From Corbicula japonica (lineage: Eukaryota; Mollusca; Bivalvia; Venerida; Cyrenidae): DNA of 64,000 nt. The notes beneath the pieces were generated by a model that saw nothing but the letters and a program-made list of their open reading frames with translations, was not told the DNA's origin and searched no databases. Numbering within the stretch: position 1 is the first letter of the stretch; the number at the start of each line of letters is the position of its first letter. The stretch covers positions 10,565,484-10,629,483 of the forward strand of contig JAZAYU010000005.1 of the NCBI GenBank assembly GCA_038501625.1, in the 5' to 3' direction. Shown in pieces: positions 40,001 through 51,772 of this stretch. Position numbers and translations under genes: made by a program.

Positions 40001-43000
40001 TAAATGTCCTAAAGAAATTGGTTTATTTACAATAATATTTAGCTTAAACACAGTACGCATGTTAGAATCCCCGAACCTGCTGGATCCACTTGGCCACTCT
40101 TGGATAGCATTTATATTTCAATGTATTGAAAGCGTACAATTTACCTTGTGGTTAAATAATGAGCATTTTGTCCTCTGAGAACTGTTGCATATATTATGGA
40201 AACATAATATCCCTCAGTTTACTAATGTTTTATTATGTACATTATATGTTTGTAGCCGTTTACATGTCGCTAAAACGGATTATAGACCAAGGGAAACAAC
40301 TCGAATATAAAAAAGATTATTACGTCAATGGTTATATCCCATATTAACAGTTATCGGTGGCAAAGCAGGGCATACAGTTTCATTCGCATGCTGATGGCCC
40401 AAATCTATCAGAGTTATGTCTTGGCAACCACTACAGCAATGCCACACAATTATGCCATTGTAATACAAATAGTTAAAGGTCTAAGTCATGATGACTACCG
40501 TCAAGTGTTTTTTTTTTCTCTCAATCGTTACTATATTACAGAGTTGAATCATTTCCTAACATTCAAACCACAGGAGCACGGAAACAGAAATCTTATTTAC
40601 TCACAATTATATCGACAGAGAATACTGTGCGAAAGAGAGAGAATTTAAAAAAAAATCTTATACAATTAAAAAGACCAGTTATCTGGTTATAGATTTAATG
40701 AATTAAACCGACGGAAGGCCGAAAGGATGCGATCCTGACTATATTCCCTTCTGATTCAGATATAAAATAATGCATCTAGTAGATATTGTGGTATGAAAAA
40801 CTTTAACCTGCTCTGACGGCGGGGTCAGTGGAAGAGAGCTTGCCCTTTCTTCGAATTTGTAGTTTTACTAACGATAAAGTCAACTTAACAAAAGCAGAAA
40901 ATTCAACGGGGAACAACTCAAACTAAAATTTAAATTTTTCAAATAGTAGTTATCTTTCTTTGCAATTTATTCTTGTTTTATAATTATGTCAGCAATGACA
41001 TTTTGTTGATAACACAATATTTAATCCTGTCTTGTTTCATAAATTACTAATTTAAATTAATTATCTATTATCATAATATATTAAAACTGTACGGCCGAAG
41101 ACCATCCTTGTCCGGCCGATTCTATAATTATCTGACCGGGTCCACACTTTCCAGGTCGGAGTATGTTTTTGTCCGGCCGGGTCTACGCTTGTATAGTCTG
41201 AGTCTACACTTGGCCGGTCAGGTCTACCCTGTTCGGCTTTGTGATCAGTAAATTCCTACAAATACTCAGTGAAAGTTAAGTTCAAATAGGTCGGTTAAAA
41301 TTAAACAAATATTCAAAAAACGTACCCACTTTTATTCTTTTGCACTAGCCGGGTGTCTTACACCGAAGAACATAAAATAATATGATTTTTACTGTAAAAC
41401 AATCTATCAATTTCTTCGGGAATCAACGAATATCCAGACTGCCAGCAAATCATTTTATAAACATCAATTATTGCTTGTGACTTTCCGCCGAACAAAGCTT
41501 TGGAAAAAGTACAGAATGCTTTAACATATTCTATAAATTAATTCGAGGCACTATCACTTTTTTACAGGCGTTACGCACCTAGGTAAGCGATGCTTCACTA
41601 AATACTACGCTGACAGGTTGAACGTCTCAGCAAAAACTTTCATATTGCCTGTCGCTATGTACGTCCGTCTGTCTTTCCGTCCGTCAGAAAAAACAGGACG
41701 TTGGCTTTCGCTTTGAAAATTTACCATTTCTTAGTTTGATCATCCAACTTTCAATATATACTTCCTATAACAAGGTCGGGACTATGAATATCCGGCATAT
41801 AAACTAATCCACCCCACCCCACCCAACCCCCACGCCCCGAGCCTCAGGTTCTGTGGTTCACCAACCTCGCACTCGCCGACAGGTTCCCTTAAGAAGAAAA
41901 TAGTATACATTGGTATAACTATTTCATAGTTATCAATTATCTTAGTTTATGAAATTTAATATTTTCACATCCATTTCATTCTTTGTTCGTAGTAGACTGA
42001 AATATATACTGACTGTGAAATTCACTAGCATTATTGCACAGTTCGCATCTTTTTAAATTTAGCAAAATAAAATAGTTCACATCTATAAATTTCGTTTATT
42101 TTTTATATGAATCTTCAATAAAATTTTATTACATTTTCAGTAATCTATTTTCAAATATAAACTTAAAAATGTAAAAATATCTTATTTAAAGAAAAATATA
42201 GACTTAGAAGTTCTGAGCTGAGTAAATGCTTGTCGTCACTTATTTATTTCTGAGCAATTCAAACGTGGTAATATTGGCAAATACTCTAACTAAAATAAAT
42301 ACAAATCGCACATAATCATAACTTTATTTGAAGAAATACGAAACAAAAAAAAATGGTTCTAGGGAGGTGTGCTCAAACTTTATGCTTGAAGGTTAGGTTT
42401 AAGTCCTTTCAGCTGATAACAACATAATTATTGCATGGCTCGGATTCCAAACTACCATTCTTGCTATTCAAACTTGGCGCTTTACTCTTTATGTGGTCGA
42501 CTCTATTATTTCTCATCCTGGTTAGGTAGATATTCAAATTAGAAAGGAGCCACTTTTCACATATCCCATATTGTCTACTTGACCTGTCTCGTCAGTGCTA
42601 AAGGTATTACTTTGAAAAGAGTTATTAAGAAATCCAGAATAAAGAATAAACAACAGGGACATCAGGGATGACTGAGAATATAAATCCTATGTCAAAGATA
42701 TAAAAAAACAACATCAAAAAGAACAAAAGAACTACAAGAGCTACCCAAAGCTACTGGGATAGTGAAAAAAACGACCAACATAATTATACATGTACATTTT
42801 GTAACATCGTAAAGATAGGGGATGAATTTCATTTCCTTTTAAATGTTATCTTTATTAAGACATACGAAAGCAACTTAAATAAAAACATATTTTATCGAAG
42901 ACCAAACATGCATCAAGCTGTTGATGACTGTAAAATGTAATTATTTCAAGGAAACTTGTTGCCGACGTATTTAATGCAAAACAACGCTAGATGCATATAT

Positions 43001-44440
43001 ACTGAAAGGAATAAGTTTAGCAAGTAAAGAAACATAATAAAAATGCCATAGAAATATTCAAAATGAAAGACCTTGTATGTTGGCAATAAAAAAATACCTG
43101 ATTGATTTCACATGGAATACATGACAAATCACCAACAATTAAAAGAATACCGTAACTGTTATGTAATAAGAAACCTTTTTTTTTATTTAAGGAAGATAAT
43201 TATGTTCAATTTATATGCTTGCTAAACTTTATTCTTTCAGTATAGATATAGTAACGTGCATTAACAATGTATTGTTTGGTGAATTATTTGAAGTAGTTGT
43301 CCTAAATGCCACGTACAGAAACATAATTTTGTAAAAAAAATGTAACTGAATGTTTCTCCTTTGAGTTTTTTCTTGTTTTAAAATATGAGGACAAGACAAA
43401 ATTCTTCTATAAACACAAGACTCGTGCTCATTACTAGCCTTCCAAGGTCGTTAATTAGCCATATCTGTAAAATGTGTGTTCCGTTAAACTTTTGTGTTTG
43501 CAATTGGCACGGTTATGACATGAAATTAAATAATTGCCAAACTCGTATTAATCGAATGAGTATCAAAACCTTAAACCTTCGTTATAATTAGACATTATAA
43601 TTGGCTTAAATATAAACATTATTCGTTATATTTGATTATAATAATATATGCTAAGTAAACTGGTCTTATAAAACAAATACATGCACTAGTAACCTAATGT
43701 TCAAACAAGTGTTTGTCTTCGAAAGAAATAAAGATAACTTTATTGGTTAAAAAGATCTAATTATCAGCATAATGTTTTGACATAAGAAATTTTCGTCAGG
43801 TTTTACCATGCTTCAGACGGGGCTTATCTCGCAAATTTTAATGGGCACATAATTTGTCACCGAGTTTGATAACCAGAGATTGACGTATCAAAAAATCTCA
43901 CGAAACGTAGGCTCCGTAAGCCTGAAGAAGGCTCATCAGCAGTGTTTCTGATAGCGAATTTCACAGTTATAGCGGAGCTGTCTGTTCTTTATTCGTGGGA
44001 ATATGTTCTTATTGAATTACTTTTTTTCTAATTATGTCAGTAAATCTAATGTTAACAGTTGTTTGAGTTTTGACTTTCCTAGTGACACTCGACATTTCTT
44101 TCAGATTATTATCAAATAAGTCAGATTTATATTGAAGCAACTCCACATTTGACCATTCAATTTCACTTATCCTTACTGTCAAGTTTTGGGAATGTCTTAA
44201 AAATGTTTGAAATTTCTAGTTCTCACTGACGCGGCATATAATACTCGATGTAATCATATAAAATATCTAATCCGCAAGAAAAATAAATGTAGTTAATCTA
44301 ACCGTTTTGTGGAGACAAAACACTAAACTTGAAGTCTTACCTCTGTGAAGAAAAGGGGTCATAGTCCAATTGCAAGATACATGTACTCGCTGTCTCCAGT
44401 GGTTTGAATAACAAATAAAAACATTAATTTTGAACAAAAT
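37040..44440. other. Gene-free AT-rich stretch
   Basis: I see no exon with convincing protein content on either strand. Minor items: CACTGAATATCAGTGGAAAC repeated near 39080 and 39512; a shared block AGACCAAGGGA...GGTTATATCCCAT near 37760 and 40284; and CCGGCCG/GGTCTAC word repeats near 41090-41240. The longest frame, 40328-40648 (106 codons), shows no recognisable domain. Confidence 0.5.
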
Positions 44441-44449
44441 GTATGACAC

Positions 44450-45205
44450 CTGTTACCGTTGTCAAAAGTATACTTGGTGTCTATCCGTTTTACCGTTCGT
44501 TGTCAACATTATCATTATGTGGTGTCCGCTTTTTGTCATTGTGAACATTTTCCTTAGTGGCTGTCCGCTATTTATTGTTGTCAACATTATCCCTAATGTT
44601 TTTTTTTTCATTGTCAACATTGTACTTAGTGGCTGTTCGCTTTAGCGTTTACAACATTGGCTTGAGTGGCTGTCCGCTATATCGTTGACAACATTAGCTT
44701 GAGTGGCTGTCCGCTTCAGCGTTGACAACAACTTCCTTAGTGACTGTCCAGCGGCTTTTTATCGTTGTCAACATTATCCATAGTGACTGTCTGCTTTAGC
44801 TTTGTCAACATAATCCTAAATGGCTGTCCGATATATCGTTGTCAACATTATTATAGTGGCTGTCCACTTTACCCTTACTGGCTATCTGCTTCACCGGTGT
44901 CAACATTATCATTTTTAGGGTGTCCGCTTTATCATTGTCAACATTATCTAAAGGCTGTCCGCTTTACCTTGTCAACATTATCTAAAGATGTTGTCCGCTT
45001 TACAACTATTTATATGTGGTTGTCCGATTGATGGTTGTCAACGTTATCCTCGGTGACTGTCCGCTTAATCATTGTCAACAATATCCATAGTGGTTGTCCG
45101 CTTTACAACAATTTATCTGTGGTTGTCCGCTTGATCGTTGTCAACGTTATCCTCAGTGACCGTCCGCTTTATCATTGTCAACATTATCAATAGTGGTTGT
45201 CGTCC
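44450..45205 (+). repeat. Degenerate tandem repeat built on GTTGTCAACATTAT and GGCTGTCCGCT
   Basis: About 15-18 imperfect units of roughly 40-60 bp alternate a GTTGTCAACATTATC word with a GTGGCTGTCCGCTTTA word. Open frames such as 44765-45031 follow the repeat and are not genes. The array ends near GTCGTCCTTTTGGGC. Confidence 0.8.
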
Positions 45206-46051
45206 TTTTGGGCACAAAGTTCAGGTTTTTTTAAATACTAGTGTGCTCACATCCCCACTGCATTTTTTAATGCTAATTTATTTTTAAGAACTTTTATTAT
45301 GTTCATCTTCACCACATACCCAAACTATAACTGTGCAATAGAAAACTTGATCTTTTTACTCTTGGTAAGAACATTTTCCAACAATGGCAGATTTGAATGA
45401 CAGCAGAATTTTATAAGAAGAGCTGTGCAGAAAAAAAAACAGAATTCGTTACAATGCGCTTGTAATTTGTTAACGACTAGGAATATGTTTTTTATCTTGA
45501 CAAAAAGCAACTAAAACATAAAATGTTGTCAGGAAGACGTTTTGCTCATGAAGGAGAGAGGGAAGGAGGGTTATGGACAGACGGACGGACAGACAGGCAG
45601 AGAGATAGAGAGATAGGCAGTCTTGCAAAATCAGTAATTCTATGTTTTTGGCTGATCATGCCTATCCTGACCAAGGAAAAAAGTTAGATGCAAACTTGTG
45701 CCAAAATGCATCATTCGATCACTCTAATCTCCGAAGTTTTCCGGAGATTCGCTGAGTAGGTAGGATTGAAAAAAGTGAAAATGCATGCTCTTCAAATGGA
45801 TGAAGTAGTAGCTGCAATGTTTTGCAAACTTTCAGATGTCAAATTGCACACGTCGATTACACAGGGTGTCTATACTACGTCACTTTTAGAATGTCGTACA
45901 CACTTTTAATGTTACGAAATCTATTGCTTGTAGTTTTTTTTTGTTACCGGTATTTCTCAGTAAATCCTGGACCGATTGTGATCAAATATAGAGCACCGTA
46001 CCCTATTAAAAAGCATTTTCATCGACATTTTAAAATCCAGTATCTATTAGC

Positions 46052-46141
46052 TGCCGTTTTCTAAAACATTCAAAGACAATTTTAATTTGTAAAACTTGGT
46101 TTTCAAACAAAATTTGTCTTTGAATGTTAAGAAAACGGCAT
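46052..46141. repeat. Hairpin inverted repeat
   Basis: TGCCGTTTTCTAAAACATTC and CAAAGACAATTTT at the left pair with AAAATTTGTCTTTG and AATGTTAAGAAAACGGCA at the right, over about 33-bp arms. Confidence 0.75.
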
Positions 46142-46169
46142 CCGATTGATATTAGATTTTACATGATAG

Positions 46170-46547
46170 TTAAGGTGGTATCATTTGTCACAATGTCTTA
46201 GAATTTCGGTCAATAAACTTCACTAGAACAATAGCAAAACATGTTTCTCATAGTGACTACAAACAATGCAAACATGAATGACAAATTTTCCTTTTGTAGT
46301 CACTGGGAGAAACATGTTTTGCTATTGTTCTAGTAATGTTTATTGAACTAAATAAGGCTACACTCAGTGTGAGAAATTGTTCGAAATTTCTAATTCCTGA
46401 TTGACCTGTAACATTTATATGCCCTATAAATGATATCTGAAGTAATAAGAAGATTTATAATTATTAAATAACATGGAATTTTATGAAAATATGAAACCAC
46501 ACTCCCCCCATACTTTAACTATATTGTGACAAATGATACCACCTTAA
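46170..46547. mobile_element. TTAA-flanked MITE with nested palindrome, 378 bp
   Basis: TTAAGGTGGTATCATTTGTC at the left and GACAAATGATACCACCTTAA at the right are perfect inverse ends. Inside, ACTAGAACAATAGCAAAACA and TGTTTTGCTATTGTTCTAGT form a second palindrome of about 60-bp arms. The TTAA ends suggest piggyBac-type insertion. The family differs from family A. Confidence 0.75.
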
Positions 46548-46564
46548 AATATATCATCCAAGAA

Positions 46565-46850
46565 TTCTTTAACTGTTTATCGGACTTTTTTTATCGTTGT
46601 TGGTCGCAGTAGAATTCTTCCAGCGTTTATTGGACTTTTGTACATTTGTTAGTCGGAGTAGAATTCTTTCACACCTTTTGTGGACTTTGGTACAGTTGTT
46701 GGTCAAATTCCTTCACCGAATATTGGACTTTTGTACAGTTGTTGGTCAAATTCTTTTACCGTTTTTTGGACGTTTGTACAGTTGTTGGTCAAATTCTTTC
46801 ACCGTTTATTGGATTTTTGTACAGTTGTTGGTCGGAGTTGGATCAATGTT
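46565..46850 (+). repeat. 43-bp tandem repeat, about six copies
   Basis: TACAGTTGTTGGTCAAATTC recurs at 46691, 46734 and 46777 (period 43), with diverged copies on each side. Because 43 is not a multiple of 3 the repeat stays open in three frames, which explains the overlapping ORFs at 46597-46980. Confidence 0.9.
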
Positions 46851-47599
46851 TTTGAATCTACCTGTAGACATGAATGAAGACGATAGTCTTCATCTCAGAA
46901 AATGCTGCAACTTCCAGATAATAAGATGTCACTTGTCAGATTCAATTAGAAATTTGTACCTTTTATCATGGGTGGTTTAGCTAAGCACATTTTACAAATT
47001 CGCTCAGTTATTACTACTATTTCATTGGGAGTAAAGCGTCTCTGATATTTACTACTGAATTCAAAATTAAATATGACTGTTCCGTATATATCAACAGATT
47101 TCATTAAGGATCATGTATTTCTTAATACATGATTTTGTTTAATGACTGTTTGAATAAAATCTCGAATCTTCCAAATCAAAGTTTACGTTACATTTGTGAT
47201 TTAAAAAAAATGTTTGGATATAATTATAATATTATGTCTTAAGCCGAGTAACATAGATTTGGTATGGCCCTTAAATATTCTTGTGGAGTTTGTATGTCAA
47301 AAGATTGCCTAAGCTATTGTACATTATATGGTTTCTTCGTCAAACGTTTTTATATTTTTACGGTGACTGAATTTTAACTGTTTGATAGAAAATATTTCAT
47401 TTAACACATAGATTGAGATTTATACAGTTTTGGACTCAAGTGTAATGTAGGGTTGTAACTTAGCTTTTAATGTCGTTTAATTAATCTCTCAGTTAGGAAG
47501 ATAAATCCAGAAACATTAACAACGTTCAATGAAACTCCAATATTGAAAATTGTTTGAAACTAGTTTCTGTACTAAAATAACTGACAAAAACGAACTGAA

Positions 47600-48150
47600 T
47601 GCAATTAATTCTTAAACATATTAAGCGTTCTCTTATATTAGGATTGCCTTTAAATATGCTGAAAACAATTTGCTTTGAATTAAAAAAGAACTTGGATGCA
47701 ATAAGTTTTTTACAGAAACATGGTCGTTCTCTTTTGCTTGAACTGTATTTTAAATAATTTTCTTTGAATAAAAAATCGAGCTTGGATGCATTTTTTTTAC
47801 ACACATGCAGCATTATATTATGCCAGGAATCATACAAAAATGAAAAGAAAATGTTTTTTAACTTAAAAAAAGAAATTAATTCTGTTGCAATATGTTCTTT
47901 TTTTAGCACAAATTTAGCCTTTTCTTATATAAGGACTTGTATTGTTACTGAAAACAATTTTCTTTAAAAAAAAAACAACAAACCTAACTTGTTTGCAATG
48001 AGTTCTTACACAAATAAAGCATTCTCTTACACTAAGACTGCATTTTTATTAACTGAAACAATTTTCTTGAAATAAAAGAAAACGGACTTTGGATTGAATA
48101 AGTTCTTACACACATTGAGCATTCTCTTATACATTTAATTGATTGAAAAC
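47600..48150 (+). repeat. Degenerate tandem repeat, about 90-115-bp unit
   Basis: Words GGATGCAATAAGTT, TTACACACAT, GCATTCTCTTATAC and GAAAACAATTTTCTTT recur about six times with indels. No protein signal. Confidence 0.6.
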
Positions 48151-50270
48151 AATATCTTTTCATGCCTACAAGTTTTCCTCCTGATAATTCTTGCGCCTGT
48201 GCAGTGTTATATAAGCCCACACACAACGCGCCTTTTATTGTAGCACCCCTGTTTTATCTATGATCACATTTCGCATTTCTTCCTCTACTGACAAATTTTT
48301 ATTTGTTCAGAACGGCAAAACTCGCCCGCTTTCTTGGGTTTCCGACAGTAAAATGTTTGTTTAAGACTATTATACTCTCCATATGCGATTAGAAGACAAA
48401 ATGAAAACATTTCATGTAGATTACCGATGGAATCAAATAATGTTTTTCTAGTTGTTGTAATCTAAATGTTCGACGAGAAAAAACGAGATTTTAGGGAGCA
48501 ATGTTCTGCGATAAATATTGTGTTTCAGAGAATATTATTTTGAAAGAAAATAATACACATACAAATCTTGGGAATCCTTTTGAAATGTATTATGTGAAAT
48601 TCTACTTGCTACAGCACAGGTTTTAGGGGAATATTGTATTTAACATTTATTACTGGAAAAAAAAACTATTATAGTTCTCTGGCTATGGATCGCAAATGCG
48701 TATTTTATTGATTTCTTAAAAATATAATTGACAAGGTCTAAACACTAATAAGTTCAAACTCAATAAATTGTGCAAGACTGCTTTAAGTATGCATATAATT
48801 GAAAAATAAACGTAAGAAAAAAAACGCCATTTGAAATTAAAGTAAAATTTATGAAACCAATTAATACTATCTATAGGGAAGCATTCCTCACATCATCATA
48901 ATAATAATAATAACGTTAATGTGAAAATCCTGAATCTTGTCAAGCCATCGCCAACTTGAAGCAGAGACCAACTGTCGTGCAGTTTGTTGGGTTGGAGTTA
49001 CTTCACTATGGCAGTTTGGACATGATTCTTCATTAGAACAACCTTGTTCAAATCAGTAGTGACGGTATATAAAGCCGCTAATTGTTCGAAGAAATCTAAA
49101 GGTTTCCTCATTTGTCTGTTATTTTCTATATACGTATACACTCTGTCTCTTGCTTTCTAACATTTCTCTGTATGGGGCCGCTGTGTTTTCTGTGTGTGGC
49201 TTTTCCAAACTGCAAATTTAACAATATTTTTTTATCTCAAAAGACCTGAATATGAATATGTTAAATGGTTTGGATCCTGTCGAAGGGGTGACGTGTTTGT
49301 TACCTACAACCCGATATAATAGTGTTATGTGTCATTTTATTCATACAATATAAGTCTTTGTCACAGAACACAATAAATATCAATAACATATAAAAACAAA
49401 ACAAAGAAAAATATGACAATGAAATCGAGACACTTAAATTAACAGCTAGTAATGACGTTTTGGCACAATAATTGAAAAGTTGTAATAAGGAAAGCAATAT
49501 TGCTTTCTGTCATATTAAATATTTCATAAAACAGCTTAAAGCTTGCTGTCACATTCATTTTCAATGGATATAATCTTGCCTTCCGGAAAGGAAGTGCATA
49601 TAACCATTCGAAGCCACCATGTTGGTGCACGCCATGGGAATAGTTCACTATTTTTGACAACTGTTGTCACTATCGCAGTAAGTGACAATTTATTTTTTGT
49701 AACTCATGTTTAGCGAAACGTAAGAACATACGTATATAACAATATAATGAGCCAATCTTAAAAATATTTGTTTGTTTTTGTTTCGGTTGGAACCCGATGG
49801 GTATGGCATTTGCCTTTCGATTAGATGAATAAAGGTAACGTGATGTTAACACACACTGATTTTGGTTACCACTGTTTTCGCCAATATACATCCAAATAGA
49901 TCAAAACAAATTTGCCAACTTATTTCTTTAAAGAAAAATAACTGTTTTGTTATTTAATTATTTTACCATTTTACCAGGTAATTCCACGAGTCTGTGCGTG
50001 CGGTAAATCTTCTCAGTCATGTCCGTTACCAAACACTGGCGATGGCAAATACATATACGTTACTGAACACTGGATAGCAAATACATATAACAAGTATGTG
50101 TTTGCACAATGTAAATGTTTATTTCACGATACAGTAATGGTAATACTGAAGGTGTAATCACAGGGTATACTAAACTATATCCCTTTATTTTTTTCTCGTG
50201 AACTCGGTGATACAGCACATTCATGGTATTGGTCCTTATATATTTATACACCCCCTTACATCCAACAATG

Positions 50271-50413
50271 GCCCAAGATCATAAAACTAAGTTTTGAGAT
50301 CAGTCTCAAATCTCAAGCATCTGATTGGCTGAAATGGCGACTGGTCGCCATTTCAGCCAATCAGATGCTTGAGATTTGAGACTGATCTCCAGATTTAGTT
50401 TTATGATCTTGGT
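50271..50413. mobile_element. Family B palindromic MITE, best copy
   Basis: GCCCAAGATCATAAAACT at the left and AGTTTTATGATCTTGG at the right. The centre, AATGGCGACTGGTCGCCATT, is self-complementary. Arms of about 65 bp with few mismatches. Together they would form a long hairpin. No ORF. Confidence 0.85.
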
Positions 50414-51050
50414 CAAATATTAAAATTCAAATGCCAGTGCAAATTGTCGTCTCCATTCTATTTATAGTACAGTAAAACCCCCCATAAAGACCACCGCAAA
50501 ATAATTGAGATCATGCCGATAATACGACACTATTTCAATGCGTCTTGAAGAGATTTGCAGATTTGCACTTTTTTCCAATCCGTTATAAAGGCAACCCCAA
50601 TATTAAGACCACTTTTGTCCAGTCGCAGGAGCGGAAAAATACAGTGGTTTCATGATTATACACTTTCTTAAAAAGAAACACATATTTGCCAATGTTCAAT
50701 TGTATGTTTTGTTCAATTGTTCAATATGCTGGTAATCAGTTATTTTCCTTATAACCTAACAGATAAGCATTTTGTATCAAAACTTATCGTTGCAACATTG
50801 ATACAATGCAATGAGAAAATGCTCTGAATTTTACAATTTTGATTGTTGCATTCCACTTATTTATCTTTCTTCACTGATAATGTTGAATAAATATATTGCT
50901 ATGTGTTTGGGCACAACATTAATAATTTTGAATGAGTATTTCGTAAATAAAATGAGCGTTTTTCGTAAATATGCGTTTCTTTTTGGCTTGAAAATACCAC
51001 AGTGGACGTCATTAATTTCATCTTTGATTTGTGTATATGCACAAAGCATT

Positions 51051-51056
51051 TTTATT
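51051..51056 (-). terminator. Possible distal polyadenylation signal for FoxF
   Basis: TTTATT on the + strand (AATAAA on the - strand), about 590 bp after the FoxF stop. A closer AATAAA lies at 51318-51323. The choice between them cannot be made from sequence. Confidence 0.25.
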
Positions 51057-51174
51057 TTACCACCAAATACAAAATATTCATCCTAAAATAATTTTCATAA
51101 GGAAATCGTAATTTTAGGTCCTAAATTAATACTATTTTCAGTGTTAGCGTGAATATCATTGTGTTTAATCTAAA

Positions 51175-51362
51175 TTCGTTGCGGATGTCCTTTGTCGCAA
51201 CAGAATGAATATGTGTTCCATGATAATTCGTTACTGATAAGTCACTTAATGTCTTTATCGCTATAGAATGAATATATGTTCGACCTTAATTCGTTGTTGA
51301 TGTAATCACTTTATGCCTTTATTGCAATAGAATGAATATGTGTTCCATGGTAATTCGTTACT
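51175..51362. repeat. 63-64-bp repeat block, three copies, next to the FoxF 3' array
   Basis: AGAATGAATATGTGTTCCAT and AATTCGTTACTGATG recur at steps of 63-64 bp. The block directly adjoins the 68-bp array but is more diverged and shares little sequence with it. Confidence 0.75.
51318..51323 (-). terminator. Candidate polyadenylation signal for FoxF
   Basis: AATAAA on the - strand, about 320 bp past the stop codon and just beyond the 68-bp repeat array, within the 63-bp repeat block. Assigned by motif and place only. Confidence 0.4.
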
Positions 51363-51702
51363 GATGTGGTTACATGACGCATTTCTCGTAGTAAGCAGAA
51401 TGGTTCAGCGGGGTTGTCATGGTGTTCGGTGATGTGGTCACATGACGCATTTCTCGTAGTAAGCAGAATGGTTCAGTGGGGTTGTCATGGTGTTCGGTGA
51501 TGTGGTCACATGACGCATTTCTCGTAGTAAGCAGAATGGTTCAGTGGGGTTGTCATGGTGTTCGGTGATATGGTCACATGACGCATTTCTCGTAGTAAGA
51601 AGAATGGTTCAGTGGGGTTGTCATGGTGTTCGGTGATGTGGTCACATGACGCATTTCTCGTAGTAAGCAGAATGGTTCAGTGGGGTTGTCATGGTGTTCG
51701 GA
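51363..51702. repeat. 68-bp tandem repeat, five copies, overlapping the FoxF C-terminus
   Basis: Units start at 51363, 51431, 51499, 51567 and 51635, each with GTCACATGACGCATTTCTCG and AGCAGAATGGTTCAGTGGGG (+ strand). On the - strand the copy nearest exon 2 is read as the last 20 or so FoxF codons and the stop; the other four repeat the same bases downstream. Copies differ by only one to three bases. 68 is not a multiple of 3, so each copy shifts frame. Confidence 0.95.
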
Positions 51703-51772
51703 CCGTAACCAAAGTACGGCTTTCTGTCACAGGATGGACTCTGGCTGTATTGTTGTGACGGCAAGCGCATAC
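51642..51772 (-). CDS. FoxF: FoxF exon 2 (C-terminus and stop)
   Basis: On the - strand a TATATTTCAG acceptor precedes GTATGCGC. The split Gly codon joins exon 1 in phase 1. The 42 residues after it include QQYSQSPSCDRKPYFGYG and end SAYYEKCVM, then TGA at 51644-51642. Vertebrate FOXF1, as I recall it, has the intron at the same Gly and a second exon with YHSQSPSMCDRKEF ending KPCVM, so position, phase, the SQSPS.CDRK block and the CVM terminus all agree. It is too short to be seen as a long ORF. The 3' half lies in a 68-bp tandem repeat. Confidence 0.9.

Noticed and set aside
40328..40648. Single-exon hypothetical gene of 106 codons
   Set aside because: It has no recognisable domain, signal or splice context, and the length is compatible with chance in this DNA. 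No gene is claimed without transcript evidence.
44765..45031. Cysteine-rich looking frame of 88 codons
   Set aside because: It follows the GTTGTCAACATTAT/GGCTGTCCGCT repeat, and its cysteines come from TGTCCGC words. There is no exon structure.
46597..46980. Three overlapping open frames with SCWSN/VGQI repeats
   Set aside because: They are translations of the 43-bp tandem repeat, which stays open in all three frames; no start context or homology.
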